A DNA stretch of 5,702 nt from Burkholderiales bacterium (GTDB lineage Bacteria > Pseudomonadota > Gammaproteobacteria > Burkholderiales > CAIKXV01). The notes beneath the pieces are model-generated. The model searched no databases. It was not told where the DNA came from and saw only the letters and a program-made list of their open reading frames with translations. The stretch spans positions 1-5,702 of the forward strand of contig JACMMK010000202.1 in the NCBI GenBank assembly GCA_014379045.1, written 5' to 3'. Every line of letters starts with the position of its first letter. Positions within the stretch are counted from its first letter, which is position 1. Both the position numbers and the translations under genes were made by a program. Of this stretch, positions 1 to 5,702 are shown one piece after another.

Positions 1-1505
1 GGACGCAGCTCAGGCGGTGGGTCGACGCGCTCGCGGCGGACCTTCATCGCGCCGGCGTCCGCCAGGGCGAGCGGGTGTCGGTCGGGCTGCCCAACCGGGT
101 GGAAGCAGCGGTCGCGCTGCTGGCGTGTTCGCGCAACGGCTACGTCTGCTGCCCGTCGCTGCATCAGAACTACACGGTCGCGGAGATGGCGCAACTCGCC
201 GAGCGGACCCAGTCCACCGCGTTGATCGGCAAGCCCGGGTACGGCGCCGATGCGGCGCGCGCGAGCCTGTTCGATGCGGTGCGCGGACTGTCTTCGCTGC
301 GCATCGTGTACTCGCTCGACCCGTGCGCGGGCACGACACTCTTTCCGGTGTGCCCCGACGCAGACACGCGCGCGAGCGACGAAGGGCCCGAGGCGGATAC
401 GAACCCGGACAAGGTCGTCTACCTCGCGTTCACGTCGGGCACGACCGGAAGTCCGAAAGGCGTGATGCACTCCGACAACACGCTGCTCGCCAACGCGCGC
501 GCGATGGTCGAGGACTGGGGCCACGACGAACACACCGTCCTCTACAGCATGAGTCCGCTGTCGCATCACATCGGTACCGTCGCGATCCAGCAGACGTTGG
601 TGGCGGGATGCGAGATGGTGATCAGCGATATTCCGTCGGACATGACCCCGCTGCAGTGGATCGTTGCTGCCGGGGCTACCTATGTGATGGGTGTGCCGAC
701 CCACGGCATCTCGATACTCGCCGAGATCAGGAAAGGCGGGCTGCGGCAGTTGGGCGATGTGAAGGTGTTCTACATGGCAGGGTCGGTGATTCCGCCGGAG
801 ACCGCGGAATCTTTCCTGGCGATGGGGATCACCCCGCAGAACGTCTACGGCATGACCGAGAATGGATCGCATCAGTACACGCTGCCGGGCGATCCGGTGG
901 AGGTGGTCACCACCACTTGCGGCAAGGCCTGCGCGGGCTACGAGACACGGCTGTGGGATGCCGAGAAGCCCGATACCGAGGCGCCGCCCGGTGACATCGG
1001 TGAAATCGGCACGCGCGGGGCGTTGCTGATGCTGGGCTACTTCGATGACCAGACGGCGACCGAGCGCTCGTTCAATTCGTCGGGCTGGTTCATGAGCGGG
1101 GACCTCGGGCGGTTCGATGCGCATGGCAATCTGCAGATCGTCGGCCGGAAGAAAGACCTGATCATCCGCGGCGGGCACAACATCCACCCCGCGCGGATCG
1201 AGAACCTGGCACTTCGGCATCCGGCCGTGCTCAAGGCCGCGGCGTTCCCGGTGCCGGATCATCGGCTCGGCGAGCGTGCGTGTGTTGCAGTCGTGCCGCG
1301 CGAAGGCGAAGCCGTCGATGGGGAACGACTGCTCGCCCACCTCGATGCGATGGGGCTATCGAAGTACGACATGCCCGAATACTTTCTGAGCCTCGAGTCG
1401 TTTCCGCTGACCGCCAGCGGCAAGATCCTCAAGCGCGAGCTCGTCGAATGGACGAAAATCGGCAAGGTCAAACCGGTACCCGTGCGCTGGACCGCGAAGG
1501 CCTGA
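1..1505 (+). CDS. Acyl-CoA ligase (AMP-forming, ANL superfamily), 5'-truncated; possibly AliA-like
   Basis: Activates a carboxylic acid to its CoA thioester through an acyl-adenylate, the entry step of the pathway encoded here. The reading frame is open from base 3 and the gene enters from the left. A GTG at 75 lies in frame, but the 24 codons before it (TQLRRWVDAL...) already match the usual N-terminal domain, so it is not the true start. About 500 residues are present and roughly 40-50 are missing. Visible motifs are the ATP/phosphate loop TSGTTGSPKG (432-461), the YGMTENG motif (846-866), SGDLG with the ribose-binding Asp codon at 1101, the hinge region GRKKDLIIRGGHNI (1143-1184), and TASGKILKREL near the C-terminus with the expected adenylation Lys codon at 1422-1424. 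All parts needed for activity are intact. The family includes medium-chain, aryl and cyclohexanecarboxylate (AliA) CoA ligases. The cyclic-acid assignment is inferred mainly from the neighbours. It is probably cytoplasmic, as no membrane segment is seen. Confidence 0.93.
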   Translation, partial: TQLRRWVDALAADLHRAGVRQGERVSVGLPNRVEAAVALLACSRNGYVCCPSLHQNYTVAEMAQLAERTQSTALIGKPGYGADAARASLFDAVRGLSSLRIVYSLDPCAGTTLFPVCPDADTRASDEGPEADTNPDKVVYLAFTSGTTGSPKGVMHSDNTLLANARAMVEDWGHDEHTVLYSMSPLSHHIGTVAIQQTLVAGCEMVISDIPSDMTPLQWIVAAGATYVMGVPTHGISILAEIRKGGLRQLGDVKVFYMAGSVIPPETAESFLAMGITPQNVYGMTENGSHQYTLPGDPVEVVTTTCGKACAGYETRLWDAEKPDTEAPPGDIGEIGTRGALLMLGYFDDQTATERSFNSSGWFMSGDLGRFDAHGNLQIVGRKKDLIIRGGHNIHPARIENLALRHPAVLKAAAFPVPDHRLGERACVAVVPREGEAVDGERLLAHLDAMGLSKYDMPEYFLSLESFPLTASGKILKRELVEWTKIGKVKPVPVRWTAKA

Positions 1506-1521
1506 AGGGGCGACTACGATA

Positions 1522-2286
1522 ATGATCGAACTCACGCGCGTCGAGGAATTCGCGGTCATCACGCTGAATCGGCCGGACGCGCTCAATGCACTGTCGTTTT
1601 CGCTGATCCGCGATCTGGGCCGAGCGTTCGACGAGGTCGCGACGAGTGATGCAAGGGCGCTGATCGTCATCGGTGCCGGCGCGAAGGCGTTTTGCGCCGG
1701 CGCCGACATCAAGGAGCTGACCGGCCGTTCATTGGTGGCACAGAAAGAGGGCGCGAAACTCGGGCAGGCGATGTTCGCGCGCTTGGACGCGCTGCCGATG
1801 CCTTCGGTCGCCGTCATCAACGGCTATGCGTTCGGCGGGGGGCTCGAACTCGCGCTGGCGTGCACGTTCCGCCTGGCGAGCCGGAATGCGAAGGTGGGGT
1901 TGCCCGAGGTCAAGCTGGGCTTGATTCCCGGCTACGGCGGCACGCAGCGCCTGCCGCGCCTGATCGGCGAGGCCAGGGCGCTCGAGATGATCCTCACCGG
2001 CAGGACGGTCGACGCCGACGAGGCGCACCGCATCGGGCTCGTCAATCGCCTGATCGACGCTGACCCGCTCGCGGCCGGAATCGCCTTCGCGCGCGAGTTC
2101 TCCCGCTACAGCCTGCCCGTGCTCGGCTTCGCGCGCTCCGCGGTCACGAGAGCGCTCGACGTCGCGTTGTCCGAAGGCTTGAAGATCGAGGCGGATCTTT
2201 CGACGCTCGCCTATCAGACGCGAGACGCGATCGAGGGCATGGACGCGTTCATCGACAAACGCAAGCCCGTTTTCCGGGACGCCTGA
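1522..2286 (+). CDS. Enoyl-CoA hydratase/isomerase family protein (crotonase fold)
   Basis: Probably adds water to a 2,3-enoyl-CoA to give the 3-hydroxyacyl-CoA. The 254 residues are the normal length for a single-domain crotonase. The first oxyanion-hole segment AFCAGADIKE is at about residues 56-65, and the second, NGYAFGGGLELALAC, is at 100-114. Both glutamates used by true hydratases are present: Glu109 in GGGLELAL and Glu129 in LPEVKLGLIPGYGGTQRL, matching Glu144 and Glu164 of the rat enzyme. This favours hydratase over isomerase, dehalogenase or hydrolase activity. The C-terminal ending (AFIDKRKPVF) is typical and complete. The ATG start is preceded by a purine-rich AAGGGG (1505-1510) overlapping the ligase stop, 11 bases upstream. 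BadK, the cyclohexenecarboxyl-CoA hydratase, belongs to this family and is one option; a general FadB/PaaF-like hydratase is another. The substrate is not resolved. Confidence 0.94.
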   Translation: MIELTRVEEFAVITLNRPDALNALSFSLIRDLGRAFDEVATSDARALIVIGAGAKAFCAGADIKELTGRSLVAQKEGAKLGQAMFARLDALPMPSVAVINGYAFGGGLELALACTFRLASRNAKVGLPEVKLGLIPGYGGTQRLPRLIGEARALEMILTGRTVDADEAHRIGLVNRLIDADPLAAGIAFAREFSRYSLPVLGFARSAVTRALDVALSEGLKIEADLSTLAYQTRDAIEGMDAFIDKRKPVFRDA

Positions 2287-2289
2287 GTG
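2276..2289 (+). promoter_or_regulatory. Shine-Dalgarno and GTG start of the SDR gene, abutting the hydratase stop
   Basis: GGGA at 2276-2279 lies seven bases before a GTG at 2287. That GTG follows the hydratase TGA (2284-2286) with no gap and in the same reading frame. The protein read from it begins directly with the usual SDR N-terminus (nucleotide-binding motif at residue 10), which supports this start. Terminating ribosomes could re-initiate here, so translational coupling is likely. Confidence 0.65.
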
Positions 2290-3024
2290 GCCGCCCCGCG
2301 CACGATTGCGGTTACCGGGGCGAGTCGCGGCATCGGCGCTGCGATCGCGCTCGAACTCGCGCGGCGCGGCTTCACGGTAGCGTGCCTGACCCGCAGCGGC
2401 GAGAGCCCGTCGAGGCCGCACGACGCAGCAGGGCGTTTCATCGACGTCCGCTGCGATGTGACCGATGAGGCGAGCGTCGCGCGTGCGTTGGCCGAAGCGG
2501 CCGACGAAGGCGAGGGCCTCGTTGGGCTGGTCAACAACGCGGGGATTCATCTCGACGGAAAGAGCCACGAGTTTCCGACCATCGACTGGCAGCGAATGAT
2601 GGCGACCAACGCCACGTCGGTGTTCGTCGCATGTCGCGAGGCGTACCCGCATCTGGTGGCCTGCGGTGGCGGCCTGATCGTCAACATCGGTTCGTTCTAC
2701 GATCGCATCGGCGTCAAGCGCAACCTCGCGTACTGCGCATCGAAGGCGGCGGTCGGTGCGATAACGCGCTGTCTCGCGGTCGAGTGGGCGGCGAAGAACA
2801 TCCGGGTAGTCGATGTCGCGCCCGGGTACATCGTCACCGACTTGAACCGTGAGGCGATGGCCGATGGGCCATTGCACGACTATCTCGCCAAGCGTATCCC
2901 CGCAGGCCGCGCCGGCGGCGTCACCGACGTGGCGCGTCTGGTGGGCGCCCTCTACAGCGAAGACATACCGTTCCTCACCGGCGAGACCATCTATCTCGAC
3001 GGCGCGCAGGGAATCGCGCACTGA
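2287..3024 (+). CDS. Short-chain dehydrogenase/reductase (classical SDR, FabG-like)
   Basis: An NAD(P)-dependent oxidoreductase, here most likely oxidising a hydroxyacyl-CoA to the ketoacyl-CoA or acting on a ring hydroxyl. The 245 residues are typical of classical SDRs. TGASRGIG at residues 10-17 is the cofactor loop and NNAG is at 83-86. The catalytic tetrad is complete: Asn108, Ser136, Tyr149 and Lys153 (YCASK). The APGYIVTDL segment after the active site and the C-terminal FLTGETIYLDGA are also family hallmarks. After the second beta-strand the sequence is LTRSGES, with Arg36 and no acidic residue, which hints at NADP(H) rather than NAD. That is a rule of thumb only. Its place next to a crotonase resembles the BadK/BadH step for cyclic acids, but the protein is not obviously BadH-like. 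A role alongside the 3-hydroxyacyl-CoA dehydrogenase genes 5 and 6 (other stereoisomer or different hydroxyl) is equally possible. Confidence 0.92.
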   Translation: MAAPRTIAVTGASRGIGAAIALELARRGFTVACLTRSGESPSRPHDAAGRFIDVRCDVTDEASVARALAEAADEGEGLVGLVNNAGIHLDGKSHEFPTIDWQRMMATNATSVFVACREAYPHLVACGGGLIVNIGSFYDRIGVKRNLAYCASKAAVGAITRCLAVEWAAKNIRVVDVAPGYIVTDLNREAMADGPLHDYLAKRIPAGRAGGVTDVARLVGALYSEDIPFLTGETIYLDGAQGIAH

Positions 3025-3026
3025 TG
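3022..3026 (+). promoter_or_regulatory. TGATG stop/start overlap between SDR and acyl-CoA dehydrogenase genes
   Basis: The TGA of the SDR gene (3022-3024) shares its A with the ATG of the next gene (3024-3026). A possible Shine-Dalgarno AGGGA is at 3008-3012, inside the SDR gene. This layout is typical of coupled translation and supports the ATG at 3024 as the true start. Confidence 0.7.
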
Positions 3027-4190
3027 AACGTCTTCGACCGTCTCGACGCGAGCCTGGTGTTCACGACCGAAGAGCGCCTGCTGCTCGACGCGGTACGCGC
3101 CGTGGCGCGCGACCACGTGGCGCCGAGTGCCGCGGAACACGACCGCAGCGGGGTGTTTCCGTTCGACAACCTCGCCCGGATCAACGCGCTCGGTCTGAAT
3201 GCGATGTTCATCCCCGAGGCCTTCGGCGGCGCGCAGCTGTCCTACATGGCGTATCTCGAGTGCGTGCGCGAGCTGAGCCGCGCGTGCGCGTCGACCGGGG
3301 TGATCTGGGCGACCAACTTTCACGCGATGAAGCCGTTGATCGACTTCGGTTCCGATGAGCAGAAGCGACGCCTGCTACCGGTCATCGCCGAGGGGGGGCT
3401 CGCCTCGCTGGTCATCACCGAACCCGCCGCCGGTTCGGATGCCACCGGCATGACGACGGCATTTCGGCCGGACGGCGACCATATCGTCGTCAACGGGGCG
3501 AAGACCTTCATCACCAACGGTGCACATGCCGACCTCTATCTAGTGTTCGGCAAGTGGAGCGAGATTGCCGATTCGCGGGGTTCGATTTCGGCGGTCGTGA
3601 TCGAGCGCGGCACGCCGGGGCTGACGGTCGGACGCGAAGAGGACAAGATGGGGCTGCGCGCATCGAGTACCGCGGCGCTCTCGTTCGACGATTGCCGCGT
3701 CACGCGCGCGAACCTCCTCGGCGAACCCGGGGATGGGCTGAGGATCCTTCTCGCGTCGCTCAACAAGTCGCGCCCGAGCGTGGCTGCGCACGCGCTCGGC
3801 ATCGCGCGCGCGGGGTTCGAGGATGCCGTGGCCTACATCAACGAGCGCCGGCAGTCGGGTCGGCGCATCGTCGAGTTCCAGGGCATCCAGTTCATGCTGG
3901 CCGACATGGCGGCCGAGCTCGCGCAGTGCGAAGCTTGGCTGTGGCATGTCGCGCGTCTGGTCGACGCGGGCGCGACCGATTTCGGCATCGAGGCGTCGAT
4001 GCTGAAGATGCGCGCGTCGGACCTGGCGATGCGGATCACCACCGATGCCGTTCAGCTGCACGGCGGCTACGGCTACTGCAAGGACTACCGCGTCGAACGC
4101 CTGATGCGCGACGCGAAGATCACCCAGATCTGGGAAGGTACGAACCAGATCCACAGGCAGCTGATCGGCCGAAGTTTCATGCGCAAGTAG
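3024..4190 (+). CDS. Acyl-CoA dehydrogenase (FAD-dependent)
   Basis: Introduces the 2,3 double bond into the acyl-CoA, passing electrons through FAD to electron-transfer flavoprotein, and so makes the hydratase substrate. The 388 residues match the family length of about 380-390. The helical N-terminal domain covers about 1-125. The first signature ITEPAAGSD is at 131-139, followed by the beta domain with FITNGAHADLYLVFGK. The C-terminal helical domain holds FQGIQFMLADM and the second signature QLHGGYGY (344-351). Glu371 in QIWEGTNQI occupies the catalytic-base position of short- and medium-chain enzymes (Glu376 in MCAD), so the active site looks intact. No ETF gene is visible in the window. 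AliB-type cyclohexanecarboxyl-CoA dehydrogenase is one possible role. Short-chain, branched or dicarboxylic acyl-CoA substrates cannot be excluded. The ATG start overlaps the SDR stop. Confidence 0.95.
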   Translation: MNVFDRLDASLVFTTEERLLLDAVRAVARDHVAPSAAEHDRSGVFPFDNLARINALGLNAMFIPEAFGGAQLSYMAYLECVRELSRACASTGVIWATNFHAMKPLIDFGSDEQKRRLLPVIAEGGLASLVITEPAAGSDATGMTTAFRPDGDHIVVNGAKTFITNGAHADLYLVFGKWSEIADSRGSISAVVIERGTPGLTVGREEDKMGLRASSTAALSFDDCRVTRANLLGEPGDGLRILLASLNKSRPSVAAHALGIARAGFEDAVAYINERRQSGRRIVEFQGIQFMLADMAAELAQCEAWLWHVARLVDAGATDFGIEASMLKMRASDLAMRITTDAVQLHGGYGYCKDYRVERLMRDAKITQIWEGTNQIHRQLIGRSFMRK

Positions 4191-4197
4191 CATCGCT

Positions 4198-4211
4198 GGG
4201 AGACGCGGATG
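4198..4211 (+). promoter_or_regulatory. Shine-Dalgarno and ATG of the 3-hydroxyacyl-CoA dehydrogenase gene
   Basis: GGGAG at 4198-4202 lies six bases before the ATG at 4209, within the 18-base gap after the acyl-CoA dehydrogenase TAG. This is the strongest ribosome-binding site in the window. The gap is too short for a terminator and promoter, and no hairpin is seen in it. Confidence 0.7.
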
Positions 4212-5084
4212 TCCGAGATCGTCACGGTAGGGATCGCCGGCAGTGGCACGATGGGCGCGGGGATCGCGATCGTCGCCGCGCGCGCGGGCTTCAGGACACT
4301 GGTCTACGACACCCGCCAGGATGCGCTCGACCGCGCGCGCAAGCAGACCGACGGGTTCTTCGGCAAGTCGGTCGAGCGCAAGAAACTGACGCAGTCCGAG
4401 GTCGACGCGATGCTCGCAGCGCTCACCGGCACGACGCGCATCGACGACATGGCCGGGTGCGATATCGTCATCGAGGCCGTGTTCGAGAATCTGCAGGTCA
4501 AGCACGACCTGCTGGGCAGGCTCGACCAGGTGTGCCCGGCGCACACGCTGTTCGCGTCGAACACCTCGACGCTGGCGATCACCGAGATCGCAGCGGGATC
4601 GGGGCGGCCCGAGCGTTTCGTCGGCATGCATTTCTGCCTGCCTGCGCAACTGATGAAGCTGGTCGAGATGTCGCCCGGCATCCGCACCAGTGCAGAGACC
4701 TTCGAGCGCGCCTGGGCGTTCTGCAAGGCGCTCGGCCAGGTGCCGGTGAAAACGAAGGACAGCCCCGGATTCATCCTCAACTACTTCCTGGTGCCGTTCA
4801 ACAACGACGCGATCCGCATGGTCGAAGCGGGGGTCGCGACGCCCGCCGATATCGACCGAGCGATCAAGACCGGCCTGGGCTACGCGATGGGGCCGCTCGA
4901 ACTGCTCGATCTGGTCGGCCTCGATACGCACCTGCTCGTCGCCGAGGCGCTCTATGCGTCGACCCACGAGCCGCGCGCTGCGGTGCCGGCGCTGGTCAGA
5001 CGGATGATCGCCGCGGGGCATCTCGGAAGGAAGACCGGGCAGGGGTTCTATACGTATCAAGGCAACACGATGTTCGGAGCCTGA
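4209..5084 (+). CDS. 3-hydroxyacyl-CoA dehydrogenase, NAD-dependent, catalytic subunit
   Basis: Oxidises an (S)-3-hydroxyacyl-CoA to the 3-ketoacyl-CoA with NAD. The 291 residues are the normal size of the single-unit (Hbd-like) enzyme. The N-terminal Rossmann domain has GSGTMG at 11-16 and Asp34 at the end of the second strand, the usual NAD-ribose contact. The active site is complete: Ser117 (SNTS), His141 (GMHF), Glu153 (KLVEM) and Asn191 (GFILN), the last three being the His/Glu/Asn set of the family. The C-terminal dimerisation domain follows from about 187 and ends in GRKTGQGFYTY. One departure is MHFCLP where most relatives have HFFNP, so this belongs to a distinct subgroup. The next gene starts two bases after the stop and encodes a related protein without these residues, so the two products probably work as one enzyme. 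Confidence 0.94.
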   Translation: MSEIVTVGIAGSGTMGAGIAIVAARAGFRTLVYDTRQDALDRARKQTDGFFGKSVERKKLTQSEVDAMLAALTGTTRIDDMAGCDIVIEAVFENLQVKHDLLGRLDQVCPAHTLFASNTSTLAITEIAAGSGRPERFVGMHFCLPAQLMKLVEMSPGIRTSAETFERAWAFCKALGQVPVKTKDSPGFILNYFLVPFNNDAIRMVEAGVATPADIDRAIKTGLGYAMGPLELLDLVGLDTHLLVAEALYASTHEPRAAVPALVRRMIAAGHLGRKTGQGFYTYQGNTMFGA

Positions 5085-5089
5085 CGATG
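5076..5089 (+). promoter_or_regulatory. Shine-Dalgarno and ATG of the second dehydrogenase-like gene
   Basis: GGAG at 5076-5079 overlaps the end of the preceding gene and lies seven bases before the ATG at 5087. The preceding TGA ends at 5084, leaving two bases between the genes. The site and spacing support 5087 as the start and suggest coupled production of the two proteins. A second in-frame ATG at 5096 (residue 4) has worse spacing. Confidence 0.65.
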
Positions 5090-5702
5090 GACTACATGAT
5101 TGTCGACACCGGCGGCAGTCGGTCGTTTCCCGAAGCCCACGCCCTCACCGGCAGCGCGTCGAACGACGCGGACGTCGTCGTGATCCTCGGTGCCGACAGC
5201 GCTGCGGCCTATGCCCGCCTCGTCGGGGCCGAGCGCAAGGCGGTCGTGCTGATCGAACTCGGGTCCGAATGCCTGGGTGTACACACCGGCGAGGCGCGTG
5301 CCGAAGAGGGCTCGAACGTCCTCGGCTTTTCCCGTTTCCGGCTCGGGAAAGCGGCACCGTCGGACCTCGTCGAGCTGGTGCGCCAGCCTCGCACCACCGA
5401 CGCCGCGCTCGAGGCTGGGAAAGCGGTGTTCGAAGCCGCAGGGTTGAAGGTCGCCGTCTGCGCCGATTTTTCGGGACGCATCATCGATCGCCTGGTGCGC
5501 CCGTATTTCAATGCAGCGCTGCAGCGCCTCGATGAGGGGCTGGCGAGCGCGAGCGATCTCGACACGACGCTGAAGCTCGGTCTGGGTTACCCGCACGGCC
5601 CGATCGAACTGCTCGAACGAACCGGTCTCGCCCATCACTACGAGGCGACCCGGGCCCTGCATGAAGCGTATGGCGACCCGGCTTATGCGGCAGCTGGATC
5701 AA
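5087..5702 (+). CDS. 3-hydroxyacyl-CoA dehydrogenase-like protein, probably non-catalytic partner, 3'-truncated
   Basis: The frame is open from the ATG at 5087 to the window edge, giving 205 residues; the stop lies outside. The C-terminal part (about 130-200) is a clear 3-hydroxyacyl-CoA dehydrogenase C-terminal domain. In an ungapped 52-residue comparison with residues 187-238 of the upstream protein, I count 21 identities, including LGLGY, GP and ELL. The N-terminal part is shorter than a Rossmann domain and has no GxGxxG. It fits the reduced Rossmann-fold domain known from the second half of PaaH-type enzymes. The catalytic His is absent (GFSRFRL where the upstream protein has GMHFCLP) and the catalytic Asn is Asp134, while the Glu is kept (Glu96 in DLVEL). 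A dehydrogenase reaction by this protein alone is therefore unlikely. A structural or substrate-binding role with the upstream enzyme is inferred. About 15-30 residues are probably missing. Confidence 0.85.
   Translation, partial: MDYMIVDTGGSRSFPEAHALTGSASNDADVVVILGADSAAAYARLVGAERKAVVLIELGSECLGVHTGEARAEEGSNVLGFSRFRLGKAAPSDLVELVRQPRTTDAALEAGKAVFEAAGLKVAVCADFSGRIIDRLVRPYFNAALQRLDEGLASASDLDTTLKLGLGYPHGPIELLERTGLAHHYEATRALHEAYGDPAYAAAGS

Noticed and set aside
75..77. GTG at 75 as the start of the ligase
   Set aside because: The frame stays open to the left edge and the upstream residues fit the normal N-terminal domain, so the gene begins outside the window.
17..994. Alternative + frame of 325 codons overlapping the ligase
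   Set aside because: The overlapping frame carries all the ligase motifs. This one is low-complexity Arg/Gly/Ala sequence with no motif.
1729..3021. Minus-strand open frame of 430 codons opposite the hydratase and SDR genes
   Set aside because: It is the same type of antisense shadow: arginine-rich, no domain recognised, and fully covered by two real genes on the + strand.
3540..5060. Long minus-strand open frame of 506 codons opposite the acyl-CoA dehydrogenase and 3-hydroxyacyl-CoA dehydrogenase genes
   Set aside because: It lies antisense to two well-recognised enzymes and spans their junction. Its composition is rich in Arg, Asp, His and Gln with no recognisable motif, as expected for the antisense of GC-biased codons.
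5057..5662. Minus-strand open frame of 201 codons at the right end
   Set aside because: The + strand frame from 5087 has a clear 3-hydroxyacyl-CoA dehydrogenase C-terminal domain and a ribosome-binding site. The minus frame shows no recognisable family.
5087..5702. Reading the sixth gene as a decayed pseudogene
   Set aside because: The frame is open over 205 codons, has a good start signal and shows an ordered domain structure. Loss of catalytic residues fits the second half of PaaH-type enzymes better than decay.

Overview
This is a compact, GC-rich stretch of six genes, all on the + strand and nearly gap-free. It reads as part of one catabolic operon for a carboxylic acid degraded as its coenzyme A thioester. 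GC-rich codon use and the style of the proteins suggest a proteobacterium, most likely a betaproteobacterium (Burkholderiales or Rhodocyclales). That is an impression from the sequence, not a proven placement. There are no RNA genes, mobile elements, CRISPR arrays, terminators or recognisable promoters. The longest non-coding gap is 18 bases.

Layout: (1) 1-1505, acyl-CoA ligase of the AMP-forming type, cut off at its 5' end by the window edge; (2) 1522-2286, enoyl-CoA hydratase (crotonase family); (3) 2287-3024, short-chain dehydrogenase/reductase (SDR) with a GTG start directly after the previous stop; (4) 3024-4190, acyl-CoA dehydrogenase, overlapping gene 3 by one base; (5) 4209-5084, complete 3-hydroxyacyl-CoA dehydrogenase with NAD site and catalytic residues; (6) 5087-5702, a second protein of the 3-hydroxyacyl-CoA dehydrogenase fold, cut off by the right edge, which lacks the NAD motif and two of the three catalytic residues.

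Together the genes give a nearly full beta-oxidation-like sequence: activation to the acyl-CoA (1), dehydrogenation to the enoyl-CoA (4), hydration (2), and oxidation of the hydroxyacyl-CoA (5 with 6, and/or 3). The closing thiolase or ring-opening hydrolase is not in the window. The set resembles the Rhodopseudomonas palustris alicyclic-acid route (AliA, AliB, BadK, BadH), but the substrate cannot be fixed from sequence alone.

The most interesting point is the gene 5/6 pair. It looks like a two-gene version of the long PaaH-type 3-hydroxyacyl-CoA dehydrogenases, with the second half encoded separately as a probable non-catalytic partner.
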